Part shown: positions 1 to 5,864 of the stretch, one piece after another
Position numbering within the stretch: the stretch's first letter is position 1
Layout of the letters: each line of letters opens with the position of its first letter
NCBI GenBank assembly: GCA_017652545.1
Contig: JAGCAV010000406.1
Coordinates: forward strand, 1 to 6,312
Direction of reading: 5' to 3'
Source: Lachnospiraceae bacterium
GTDB lineage: Bacteria > Bacillota_A > Clostridia > Lachnospirales > Lachnospiraceae
Length of the DNA: 6,312 nucleotides
Position numbers and translations under genes: made by a program
The notes under the pieces: generated by a model
Told to the model about the DNA's origin: nothing
The model's input: the letters and a program-made list of their open reading frames with translations, nothing else
Database searches by the model: none

Positions 1-194
1 CTGAGTTTGCCGCTGTAGTCCTCGATCGGAGAAATGTCGTCGAATACTTCCCGGAGACCATGCTCCAGGAACCACCTGTAGGAGTTCTTCTGAACTTCGA
101 TCAGGTTCGGCATCTCCAGGACTTCCTTCTGGCGCTGGAAGCTCATACGGAAACTTTTACCGGCTTCAATAGGACGGATCCTGTTTTTTTCCAT
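1..194 (-). CDS. rpoB: DNA-directed RNA polymerase subunit beta, N-terminal fragment (runs off the left edge)
   Basis: The first 64 codons of the RNA polymerase beta subunit, part of the catalytic core that transcribes all genes. The translation begins [19 protein letters not shown] and contains the blocks [16 protein letters not shown] and [19 protein letters not shown]. These match the conserved beta-subunit N-terminus (B. subtilis RpoB has [36 protein letters not shown]-like sequence, from memory). The full protein is normally about 1200-1300 residues, so over 90% lies beyond the window. The ATG at 194 is chosen because conservation starts soon after it and AGGGTGA sits 7-8 nt upstream; a GTG just upstream in the leader meets a stop after three codons. 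A strong promoter lies about 120 nt upstream. Many Firmicutes have rplL immediately upstream of rpoB; here the upstream gene is a cyclic di-GMP response regulator. Identity is very sure. Confidence 0.97.
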   Translation of the reverse strand, partial: MEKNRIRPIEAGKSFRMSFQRQKEVLEMPNLIEVQKNSYRWFLEHGLREVFDDISPIEDYSGKL

Positions 195-200
195 TAACGT

Positions 201-209
201 CTCACCCTT
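201..209 (-). promoter_or_regulatory. Ribosome binding site of rpoB, inside the end of the leader ORF
   Basis: On the minus strand the sequence reads AAGGGTGAG, then ACGTTA, then the rpoB ATG. GGTGA is complementary to the 16S 3' end; a second purine block, GAAAGGA, lies further upstream and is probably too far away to be the main site. The Shine-Dalgarno bases overlap the last sense codon (GGG) and the TGA stop of the possible leader ORF at 202-282. A ribosome finishing that ORF would therefore sit on the rpoB initiation region. Confidence 0.6.
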
Positions 210-282
210 GTCCTTTCAAATATCTATAGGCACACTTCCAGGCCAGATTCCCGGCGACTGCAGCATACTGCCAAAAGGGCAT
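202..282 (-). CDS. Possible 26-residue leader peptide upstream of rpoB
   Basis: A small ATG-started frame in the rpoB leader, unrecognised. It encodes 26 residues beginning [15 protein letters not shown] and ending LKGQG, then TGA. It is rich in aromatic residues (Phe3, Trp4, Tyr6, Trp15, Tyr19, Tyr21) with Lys/Arg in the second half and one Cys17. It has no clear signal peptide or transmembrane segment. The minus-strand sequence GGGTGGGG lies 5 nt before the ATG and could serve as a G-rich Shine-Dalgarno. The ATG lies about 34 nt after the predicted transcription start, so it is within the mRNA, and no in-frame start precedes it. The stop is 7 nt before the rpoB ATG, which suggests translational coupling. 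Third-position GC is about 54%, which does not clearly mark it as coding. It may be a regulatory leader peptide, a small protein, or a chance frame. Confidence 0.38.
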   Translation of the reverse strand: MPFWQYAAVAGNLAWKCAYRYLKGQG

Positions 283-288
283 AGTAAC

Positions 289-345
289 CCCACCCGGTTC
301 CCTGCGCAAAAGTGCAACCTACACTTTACCATTTTACCGGGTGGG
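289..345. repeat. 10-bp perfect inverted repeat spanning the rpoB promoter and leader
   Basis: CCCACCCGGT at 289-298 is the exact reverse complement of ACCGGGTGGG at 336-345; the arms are separated by 37 bp. One arm is in the spacer immediately next to the -35 hexamer. The other is in the leader about 20 nt into the transcript and includes most of the G-rich sequence in front of the possible leader ORF. Because only one arm is transcribed from this promoter, it cannot form an RNA hairpin in that mRNA. It could be a two-site operator on DNA, or chance. Confidence 0.5.
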
Positions 346-351
346 TGTCAA
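323..351 (-). promoter_or_regulatory. Strong housekeeping-sigma promoter for rpoB
   Basis: The minus strand shows a perfect -35 TTGACA (346-351), a 17-bp spacer, and -10 TAAAGT (323-328). TGG directly precedes the -10, giving an extended -10 motif (TGn). The predicted start point is near 315-316, giving a leader of about 120 nt before the rpoB ATG. The promoter lies entirely in the gap after the response regulator stop codon and points at rpoB. It means rpoB can be transcribed independently of the genes upstream in this window. The -10 matches the TATAAT consensus at 4 of 6 bases, compensated by the extended motif and the perfect -35. Confidence 0.85.
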
Positions 352-356
352 TACGC

Positions 357-374
357 TTTTTTTTAATTTTTTTT
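357..374 (-). promoter_or_regulatory. UP-like A-tract element upstream of the rpoB -35
   Basis: The minus strand has eight A, two T, then eight A, ending 5 bp upstream of the TTGACA hexamer, roughly -42 to -59 from the start point. Phased A/T tracts in this position are typical UP elements bound by the C-terminal domain of the RNA polymerase alpha subunit at rRNA and other strong promoters. The tract and its position are seen directly; the UP function is inferred. Confidence 0.55.
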
Positions 375-413
375 GGTATTCCGGGCTGCAAAACAGGTGC
401 CATCCCGCGCTCC

Positions 414-2651
414 CTAGAAGACCACACAGGTCCCGCGTCCCAGCATCATCGCCTGGCGCAGCGCCTTATCCGCATCACCGAAAAGATCGCCGTCAGGCTT
501 CTCCCTGTCTGACAGGGCGATCCCCACGCTGATCGAGACCGGTGTCTCATTGTTCTGCGTATCCTGCAGGATCTCATTCACCGCATCAACTTTTCCGGTC
601 ACCAGCTCCTGCATGGAATCGAAGATCCTCGTCATGATGATCACAAATTCGTCGTCCCTGAGCCGGCAGATCACATCAACGGAGCGGAAGCTCCCCCTGA
701 GCACGTCCGCGGTATATTTGACCGCACGGTCCGTGATATCACGGCCCTGTGTCTCGAAGATCTCTTCGTACCCGTCGATCCGGGCGATCAGAACAGCGAT
801 GTGCTCCTTGTCCGAATCGTGGAAAAGGACATCAAACGCCGTGTTGTTGTAAAGGCCGGTCAGCGGATCATGAAGCGCATCGTACGTGAACTTGTCCGTT
901 CCCCGGCTTACACCCCTGCTCTTCCCCTGAGCAGGCACACTGCGCACACGCTGGTTTTTCTTCTCGATGATGAACCGGTCAAACTCGCCGGCAGGCACCG
1001 GTCTGGAGAAATAATATCCCTGCACGATATCACAGCCCATGGACTTGAGCGTGAGCATCTGTTCGGCCGTCTCCACACCCTCGGCCACCGTGCGTACATC
1101 GAGCATTTCCGCCATCCGCAGGACCAGTTCCAGCAGTCTGGTATCCTTGCGCTCCTTAAATGCCATCCGGATAAACTGCATATCCAGTTTCAGCACGTCA
1201 ATGGGAAGCGTGGAGATCATGTTCAGAGATGAGTAACCCGAACCGAAATCATCCATCTCGATGCAGAAGCCGCACTCACGCAGCCGCTTCACCTTCTCAA
1301 TGATCTGTTCCGAATGCTTCGTATAGGCCGACTCCGTTACCTCAAGCAGGATCTGCTTCTCTTCGATCCCGTTCTCCTTCACGATCCCCTGCAGCTTTTC
1401 TATAAGGAAGGGATCATACATATCGATCCGGGATACATTCACAGAGACCGGTATCGTCATACCCAGCCTTTCTTTCCAGTCCCGGACCTGTGCGGCGGCC
1501 TCCTGCCAGACATAATTGTCCAGATGCCGGATCAGGCCGTTGCTCTCGAACAGCGGTATAAAAACCCCGGGGCTGATCATGCCAAGCTCCGGATGTTTCC
1601 ACCGGACCAGGGCTTCCGCGCTGGAGAGAACCGGTTCGTCACCGCGGATATCCATTTTCGGCTGATAGCAGACCACAAACTGCTTTTCCCGGATGGCGGT
1701 CTCAAAACCGTCCACCAGCTGTTCCGCAAAGACTTCCGCCTCATGCATGGATCTGTCATAGATTCCTATGGCACCGGAAAAGCTGCTCCTGACATGGTCC
1801 GCCGCCATCTTGGCTCTGTCGAACCTGCGTTCCAGATCTGTATCCTTATCCGTGTTCGGATAAACACCCATCCGAAGGCGCACCTTGTTTTCCCGCATCC
1901 CCTCGGCAGTCATCGTAACGGACATTTCCTCGATCATGTCCGCATAATCCTGCCTGTGCGGACAATATACGAGAAATGTATCAGCGCCTCTCCGGCAGGC
2001 GATCCCGCCCTGATCCTCCAGCAATCCGGAGATCTTTCCGGCAACGCGCCTGAGCACTTCATCGCCGAAAGATTTCCCGTAGCGTTCATTGATCATGTGG
2101 AAATGATTGATGTCGATGACAATGGCATCCATTGCCTGGCCGCTGTTGTACAGATCAAGCTGCTGCGCATACCTGTAAAAGAATTCCCGGTTATAGAACC
2201 CTGTCAGGCTGTCCCGTTCCGTGGAACGGATGATGTCCCTGTCCTCCGACAGTTCGATCGTGCGCAGGACCCTGGCCTTCACGACCTGCGGGCGGGGATA
2301 CGGCTTGGGAATAAAGTCTATGGCCCCCAGCATCAGGCTTTCCACCTCTGCATCCTTTTCCGCTGTCATGACGATGACCGGAATGCGGGCATAACGGGGC
2401 TCCTCCTTCACTTTGCGCAGCACTTCGAGACCGTGCATATCCGGAAGGTTCAGGTCCAGAAGAATCAGGCTCAGGGTATCAGCATGTTCCTGCACCATCC
2501 CAAGAGCCTGCCCACCACCGGCTGCGAACAGGGTATCGTAGTCTTCGTCCAGCATAAGCCGCAGAATCTCCTGGTTGATCATCTCATCCTCAACCACCAG
2601 AATGCGCCGTTTTTCGTTCAGAGCCCGAAATGATGCGTAACTGTCAGGCAT
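414..2651 (-). CDS. Response regulator with EAL cyclic di-GMP phosphodiesterase and two degenerate GGDEF domains
   Basis: A 745-residue soluble protein predicted to hydrolyse cyclic di-GMP to pGpG under phosphorelay control. REC (about 16-135) has E21/D22, phosphoacceptor D66, T96 and K116. The first GGDEF (about 140-300) keeps metal-ligand-like D180 but its signature is GADTF (222-226), with the catalytic Glu replaced by Thr and no RxxD at the inhibitory-site position. EAL (about 306-563) keeps the full catalytic set: E346 of EAL, N405, E437, D467/D468 in DDFGSGYSS, K488, E524 and Q544. The second GGDEF (about 588-745) has RDDEF (665-669) instead of GGDEF, R624 where the first metal Asp is expected, but an RxxD motif (656-659) exactly five residues before the signature. 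Phosphodiesterase activity is therefore likely and diguanylate cyclase activity unlikely. No membrane segments are seen. Start at 2651 is fixed by a strong ribosome binding site 8 nt upstream. The gene follows the hybrid kinase gene, its likely partner. Confidence 0.94.
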   Translation of the reverse strand: MPDSYASFRALNEKRRILVVEDEMINQEILRLMLDEDYDTLFAAGGGQALGMVQEHADTLSLILLDLNLPDMHGLEVLRKVKEEPRYARIPVIVMTAEKDAEVESLMLGAIDFIPKPYPRPQVVKARVLRTIELSEDRDIIRSTERDSLTGFYNREFFYRYAQQLDLYNSGQAMDAIVIDINHFHMINERYGKSFGDEVLRRVAGKISGLLEDQGGIACRRGADTFLVYCPHRQDYADMIEEMSVTMTAEGMRENKVRLRMGVYPNTDKDTDLERRFDRAKMAADHVRSSFSGAIGIYDRSMHEAEVFAEQLVDGFETAIREKQFVVCYQPKMDIRGDEPVLSSAEALVRWKHPELGMISPGVFIPLFESNGLIRHLDNYVWQEAAAQVRDWKERLGMTIPVSVNVSRIDMYDPFLIEKLQGIVKENGIEEKQILLEVTESAYTKHSEQIIEKVKRLRECGFCIEMDDFGSGYSSLNMISTLPIDVLKLDMQFIRMAFKERKDTRLLELVLRMAEMLDVRTVAEGVETAEQMLTLKSMGCDIVQGYYFSRPVPAGEFDRFIIEKKNQRVRSVPAQGKSRGVSRGTDKFTYDALHDPLTGLYNNTAFDVLFHDSDKEHIAVLIARIDGYEEIFETQGRDITDRAVKYTADVLRGSFRSVDVICRLRDDEFVIIMTRIFDSMQELVTGKVDAVNEILQDTQNNETPVSISVGIALSDREKPDGDLFGDADKALRQAMMLGRGTCVVF

Positions 2652-2659
2652 TCTTTCCT

Positions 2660-2667
2660 ACCTCCTT
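2660..2667 (-). promoter_or_regulatory. Strong Shine-Dalgarno of the REC/EAL gene
   Basis: The minus strand reads AAGGAGGT, an 8-base match to the 16S anti-Shine-Dalgarno, with 8 nt before the ATG at 2651. It fixes the start codon and suggests efficient translation independent of the kinase gene upstream. Confidence 0.85.
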
Positions 2668-2699
2668 CTCCCTGTAAAGCCATGGCTGTTTCTGTCGGG

Positions 2700-2735
2700 T
2701 TCGTTTCTTCTTTTTTTTGTTGAATTCGTTTCTTC
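2700..2735. repeat. 11-bp direct repeat upstream of the REC/EAL gene
   Basis: GAAGAAACGAA occurs twice on the minus strand, at 2725-2735 and 2700-2710, with identical starts 25 bp apart and an A-rich stretch (AACAAAAAAAA) in between. It sits in the spacer, 49 bp or more upstream of the response regulator start. Repeated purine-rich elements of this kind can be binding sites for a regulator, but the sequence is low in complexity. Function is not known. Confidence 0.55.
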
Positions 2736-2784
2736 TATATAAATATGATTACAGCGCCAAAAGTACCATTCCCGGGTTCCCGGC

Positions 2785-5781
2785 TTACCTGATCAGGCCT
2801 TTGAGTGTCTCGAAGAGCACCTCGGGCTCCACAGGTTTTGAAAGATGCGCGTTCAGGCCGGCCTGCATGCTGCGCTGGACATCCTCATCAAAGGCATTGG
2901 CAGTCAGCGCGATGATCGGGATTGCCTCTGCATCCGGCCTGTCCATATCTCTGATCGCTTTCGCCGCTTCCAGACCGTCCATCACCGGCATGCGCATATC
3001 CATCAGGATCGCGTCGTAGTAACCCGCTTCATGGGATGCAAACATGTCAACCGCTTCCCTGCCGTTTTCAGCGTGATCCGCTTCCATCTCCTGCATGGAC
3101 AGCACCATCATCATGATCTGCGCGTTCACCGGGACATCCTCGGCGAGCAGGATTCTTCTGCCTTCCAGCCTGACCTCCCGGTGGGCTGCGGCAGCATCTT
3201 TCTTTCTGAAGGCATCCCTGAACTCATCCAGTATGGTCTGGGCGTAGAGCGGTTTGGGCACAAATCTGTCCACACCGGCCTCTCTGGCTTCCTCCGCGAT
3301 CTCATTCCAGTCATAGGATGTCAGGATAATGATCGGGGTATCATCCCCCGCCAGGGACCGGATCCTGCGGGTCGTTTCAAGGCCGTCCATATCCGGCATC
3401 TTCCAGTCGATCAGCAGCAGGTTGTAGGGTTCTCTCCTGGCCCGGCGTACCTTCACCATCTCCAGGCCTTCCATGCCGGAAGAGGCGCTGTCGCAGTGAA
3501 TACCCATATGGCCGAGCACCAGCTTTGCGTGGTCGCAGTCTACAGGATCATCATCGATCACCAGCACAGTGATCTCCTCTGTTTTAAGCTCCCCATCCCG
3601 TGTATCGGCATCCGGTTTCGCATTCGTCCGATCCGAATGGGTAAGCGTCACCGTCACCGTAAATGTCGTTCCCTCGCCTTTTTCACTCTCGACTTCGATC
3701 CGCCCGTTCATCAGTTCCACCAGGTTCTTCGTAATGGACATGCCCAGTCCGGTACTGCCGTACCTGCTGGTGGACGACGAATCCTCCTGGCTGAAAGTGT
3801 CAAAAATCCTCGGCAGATACTCCGCGCTCATGCCGATGCCTGTATCTGAAAACACGAACCGCAGGGTCCGCTTGTCTTCCAGCTGGGCGATCTCTTCCAC
3901 CGTCATGCTGACCTTGCCTCCGGCAGGGGTGAACTTCACGGAGTTTCCAAGGATGTTGATCATGATCTGCCGCAGCTTCATGTCATCGCCGATATAATAT
4001 TCATCGACGCTTCCCAGAACGCTGCTCTCATATTTGAGTCCCTTGTCCCTGCACTGGCCGGCGATGATCGTGTTTACCTGCTCCAGCGTCTTGCTGAAGC
4101 AGAACTCCTCATTGTTGATGATCATACGGCCCGACTCGATCCTGGACATATCCAGGATGTCATTGATGATTCTCAGAAGGTGCTGCGCGGAAGTGCCGAT
4201 CTTTTCCAGATATCCCCTGGTCTCATCCGAAAGGTCCGGATTGTTCAGCGCGATATTGTCCAGGCCGATGATCGCGTTCATCGGTGTCCGGATCTCATGG
4301 CTCATGCTGGAGAGAAATGCTGTCTTGGCCTTGTTGGCTTCCTCAGCAGCCCGAAGCGCATCCGCCAGCGCCTGCGTTCTGGCCAGGTCCTTTCTGGTCT
4401 CCCTGTCCACATCCGAGAAGCACATGCTTACCGCGTGGACCAGATGGTCATCACGGTCCTCCGGATGCCTGACACCCGCAAAACGGATCATCTCAAACGA
4501 TTCCCTGCCCCTGTGGATCACCTTATAGCGGAAAGAGATGACCCGTTCTGTGAGCAGACCTGACCGGATGTTGTCCGGATGGATGAATTCCATGAACGAC
4601 TGCCGGTATTCGGGAATGACGTACCGGTTTCCGTAATCGGCAATATCCTTCGAAAACCTGAAATGCCGGCCGACCTTAAACCCGTCTTCCAGCTGTGTAT
4701 GCTCCTGATAGCAGACCCCTTCGTCGCTGTCGAGCTCGATATAGTAAACGCCGCGGTAATCCGAGGCCAGCGCGGTGATCAGCTTATCCTGTTCAGCCCG
4801 GTGTCTTTCCTCCTCAAGCAGTTTTTCCTGCAGGGCAAGGCGCTGCTCCATCTCCTTCCGTCTGGCTTTTTCTTCCCTGACCCGTGTCTCTTCCCTTGCC
4901 CGCTGGGCCTCCTGCAGCGCTTTCTGGACTGCCTGTCCCTTGCGGACATCCTCATCCACATCCTTGAAACCGCACACGATCCCAAGTTTGCCGCCCGGCA
5001 TATTGACCCTGGCAAACTCGATTCTGAAATACCGGTCCGATCCGTCCTCCATCCGGCGCAGATAATTCACGTTAAAGTGGGGTTTTTCCTTCAGGCGGTC
5101 AACAATATTCTGAAGGGCAAGCTCCTCCTGAAGTCTTTCCCTGTCTTCGGGAGCCACCACGCTGCTGATGTACTGCTCCTTCGCCATGGAATATTTCAGC
5201 CGGCCCAGGGCTTCCCGAATCGGCCGGGCATGCTCCGTACTGCCTTTTGTATCGCCGCGGTACAGGGAGAAAGCCTCCGTCTCCACATCATTGATCAGCC
5301 ACACTGTATGATAGGCCTCGCTCAGGGCCTGGATCACGGCTGAACGCACCGCCAGATCCGACTCCATGCGTTCACGCTTGATCGTGATATCCGAGATGAA
5401 GACATAGTAGATGCCGCCGTACTCATCCGTATCCGTATAATGCCCGTAATCATCCACCCAGCGGACCGCGCCGTCCCTGCGGATGATCCGGTACTCCACA
5501 TGATCCAGCCTTTCTTCATCGCCCGCGATCTGCTGATCGATCAGTTCCAGGACCGTCGCGCAGTCTTCAGGGTGGACCATCCCTGTAAATGTAAAACCTG
5601 TCAGATCCCTGAAATCCTCCAGGTCCTCGCACCCGAAGATATCAAGGACAGCCCGGTTGGCATACAGCAGTTCGCCCGGCATTTCGGCTTTGTAGATAAA
5701 AAAGCCGCCCGGCATATGCCTGCCGATCTCTTCCACCACGGGGATCGTCTGTTCATTCAGCTTAAAGTGCTCTCCAAACAT
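2785..5781 (-). CDS. Soluble PAS-containing hybrid sensor histidine kinase with two receiver domains
   Basis: A 998-residue cytoplasmic hybrid kinase; no signal peptide or transmembrane segment is visible. Order: PAS/PAC (about 20-135, with RRDGAVRWVDDYG and FISDIT), a second PAS-like region (about 149-281), a charged Glu/Arg/Lys-rich coiled coil (about 282-335), a third PAS-like region (about 336-460), and a short signalling helix. Then HisKA (about 483-550) with phosphoacceptor H495 in SHEIRTPMN. The ATP-binding domain (about 597-712) has N-box N609/N613, G1 box DTGIGM (646-651), F-box near 660 and G2 box GSTGLGMS (675-682). REC1 (about 737-857) has D743-D745, phosphoacceptor D792, T821 and K843. 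REC2 (about 875-995) has E881/D882, D928, T960 and K982. All catalytic and phosphoacceptor residues are intact, so it should autophosphorylate and pass phosphate along a relay. No HPt domain follows REC2. The ligand sensed by the PAS regions cannot be told. The start is supported by GAGGAG 9 nt upstream. The REC/EAL protein encoded next is the probable output. Confidence 0.95.
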   Translation of the reverse strand: MFGEHFKLNEQTIPVVEEIGRHMPGGFFIYKAEMPGELLYANRAVLDIFGCEDLEDFRDLTGFTFTGMVHPEDCATVLELIDQQIAGDEERLDHVEYRIIRRDGAVRWVDDYGHYTDTDEYGGIYYVFISDITIKRERMESDLAVRSAVIQALSEAYHTVWLINDVETEAFSLYRGDTKGSTEHARPIREALGRLKYSMAKEQYISSVVAPEDRERLQEELALQNIVDRLKEKPHFNVNYLRRMEDGSDRYFRIEFARVNMPGGKLGIVCGFKDVDEDVRKGQAVQKALQEAQRAREETRVREEKARRKEMEQRLALQEKLLEEERHRAEQDKLITALASDYRGVYYIELDSDEGVCYQEHTQLEDGFKVGRHFRFSKDIADYGNRYVIPEYRQSFMEFIHPDNIRSGLLTERVISFRYKVIHRGRESFEMIRFAGVRHPEDRDDHLVHAVSMCFSDVDRETRKDLARTQALADALRAAEEANKAKTAFLSSMSHEIRTPMNAIIGLDNIALNNPDLSDETRGYLEKIGTSAQHLLRIINDILDMSRIESGRMIINNEEFCFSKTLEQVNTIIAGQCRDKGLKYESSVLGSVDEYYIGDDMKLRQIMINILGNSVKFTPAGGKVSMTVEEIAQLEDKRTLRFVFSDTGIGMSAEYLPRIFDTFSQEDSSSTSRYGSTGLGMSITKNLVELMNGRIEVESEKGEGTTFTVTVTLTHSDRTNAKPDADTRDGELKTEEITVLVIDDDPVDCDHAKLVLGHMGIHCDSASSGMEGLEMVKVRRARREPYNLLLIDWKMPDMDGLETTRRIRSLAGDDTPIIILTSYDWNEIAEEAREAGVDRFVPKPLYAQTILDEFRDAFRKKDAAAAHREVRLEGRRILLAEDVPVNAQIMMMVLSMQEMEADHAENGREAVDMFASHEAGYYDAILMDMRMPVMDGLEAAKAIRDMDRPDAEAIPIIALTANAFDEDVQRSMQAGLNAHLSKPVEPEVLFETLKGLIR

Positions 5782-5790
5782 AGCGGTCTG

Positions 5791-5796
5791 CTCCTC
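5791..5796 (-). promoter_or_regulatory. Ribosome binding site of the hybrid kinase gene
   Basis: The minus strand reads GAGGAG followed by 9 nt and the ATG at 5781. It supports this start; the PAS homology begins about 20 codons in, which agrees. Confidence 0.7.
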
Positions 5797-5814
5797 AGAA
5801 ACATGTTCAGTTTC

Positions 5815-5843
5815 ATTTTACTATGACGGAAGAATATGCGCAA
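5815..5843 (-). promoter_or_regulatory. Probable promoter of the hybrid kinase gene
   Basis: The minus strand has TTGCGC (5838-5843) as -35, exactly 17 bp of spacer, and TAAAAT (5815-5820) as -10. The -10 matches the consensus at 5 of 6 bases, the -35 at 3 of 6. The predicted start point is near 5808, leaving a leader of about 27 nt that contains the ribosome binding site. It lies after the ugd stop codon, so the kinase and response regulator genes probably form their own transcription unit. Confidence 0.5.
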
Positions 5844-5864
5844 GGCAGGGTCCGCAGGACAGGA

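Larger units (their letters stand above)
2652..2784 (-). other. Spacer between kinase and response regulator genes
   Basis: 133 bp between the kinase stop (TAA, 2785-2787) and the response regulator ATG. It contains an AT-rich stretch near 2736-2748 (TATATA on the minus strand) that could be a weak -10, but no good -35 lies 16-18 bp upstream of it. The palindrome-like CCGGGAACCCGG at 2772-2783 is too short and lacks a following T-run, so it is not a convincing terminator. Kinase and regulator are therefore probably cotranscribed. Confidence 0.5.

Noticed and set aside
195..316. Riboswitch or ribosomal-protein autoregulatory structure in the rpoB leader
   Set aside because: Only short, weak hairpins such as GCAG-TATG-CTGC are visible; no known leader class is recognisable by eye.
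289..374. Plus-strand intrinsic terminator (inverted repeat followed by a T-rich run)
   Set aside because: The loop would be 37 nt, the T-run starts 11 nt after the stem, and no plus-strand gene precedes it. The A/T tract is better explained as an upstream promoter element for rpoB.
352..413. Minus-strand terminator after the REC/EAL gene
   Set aside because: No stable GC-rich hairpin followed by a T-run is found on the minus strand; read-through into rpoB cannot be excluded.
1314..2633. Long open frame (439 codons) on the plus strand
   Set aside because: It lies wholly opposite the REC/EAL gene, which has full domain and active-site conservation. The plus-strand translation is His/Pro/Arg-rich with no recognisable domain, as expected of an antisense shadow in GC-rich DNA.
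2772..2783. Terminator after the hybrid kinase gene
   Set aside because: CCGGGAACCCGG forms only a 4-bp stem with a 4-nt loop and has no following T-run.
2845..3849. Open frame of 334 codons on the plus strand
   Set aside because: Antisense to the kinase receiver and ATP-binding domains, with no recognisable domain and the same shadow composition.
4579..5343. Open frame of 254 codons on the plus strand
   Set aside because: Antisense to the PAS and coiled-coil part of the kinase; no recognisable family features.
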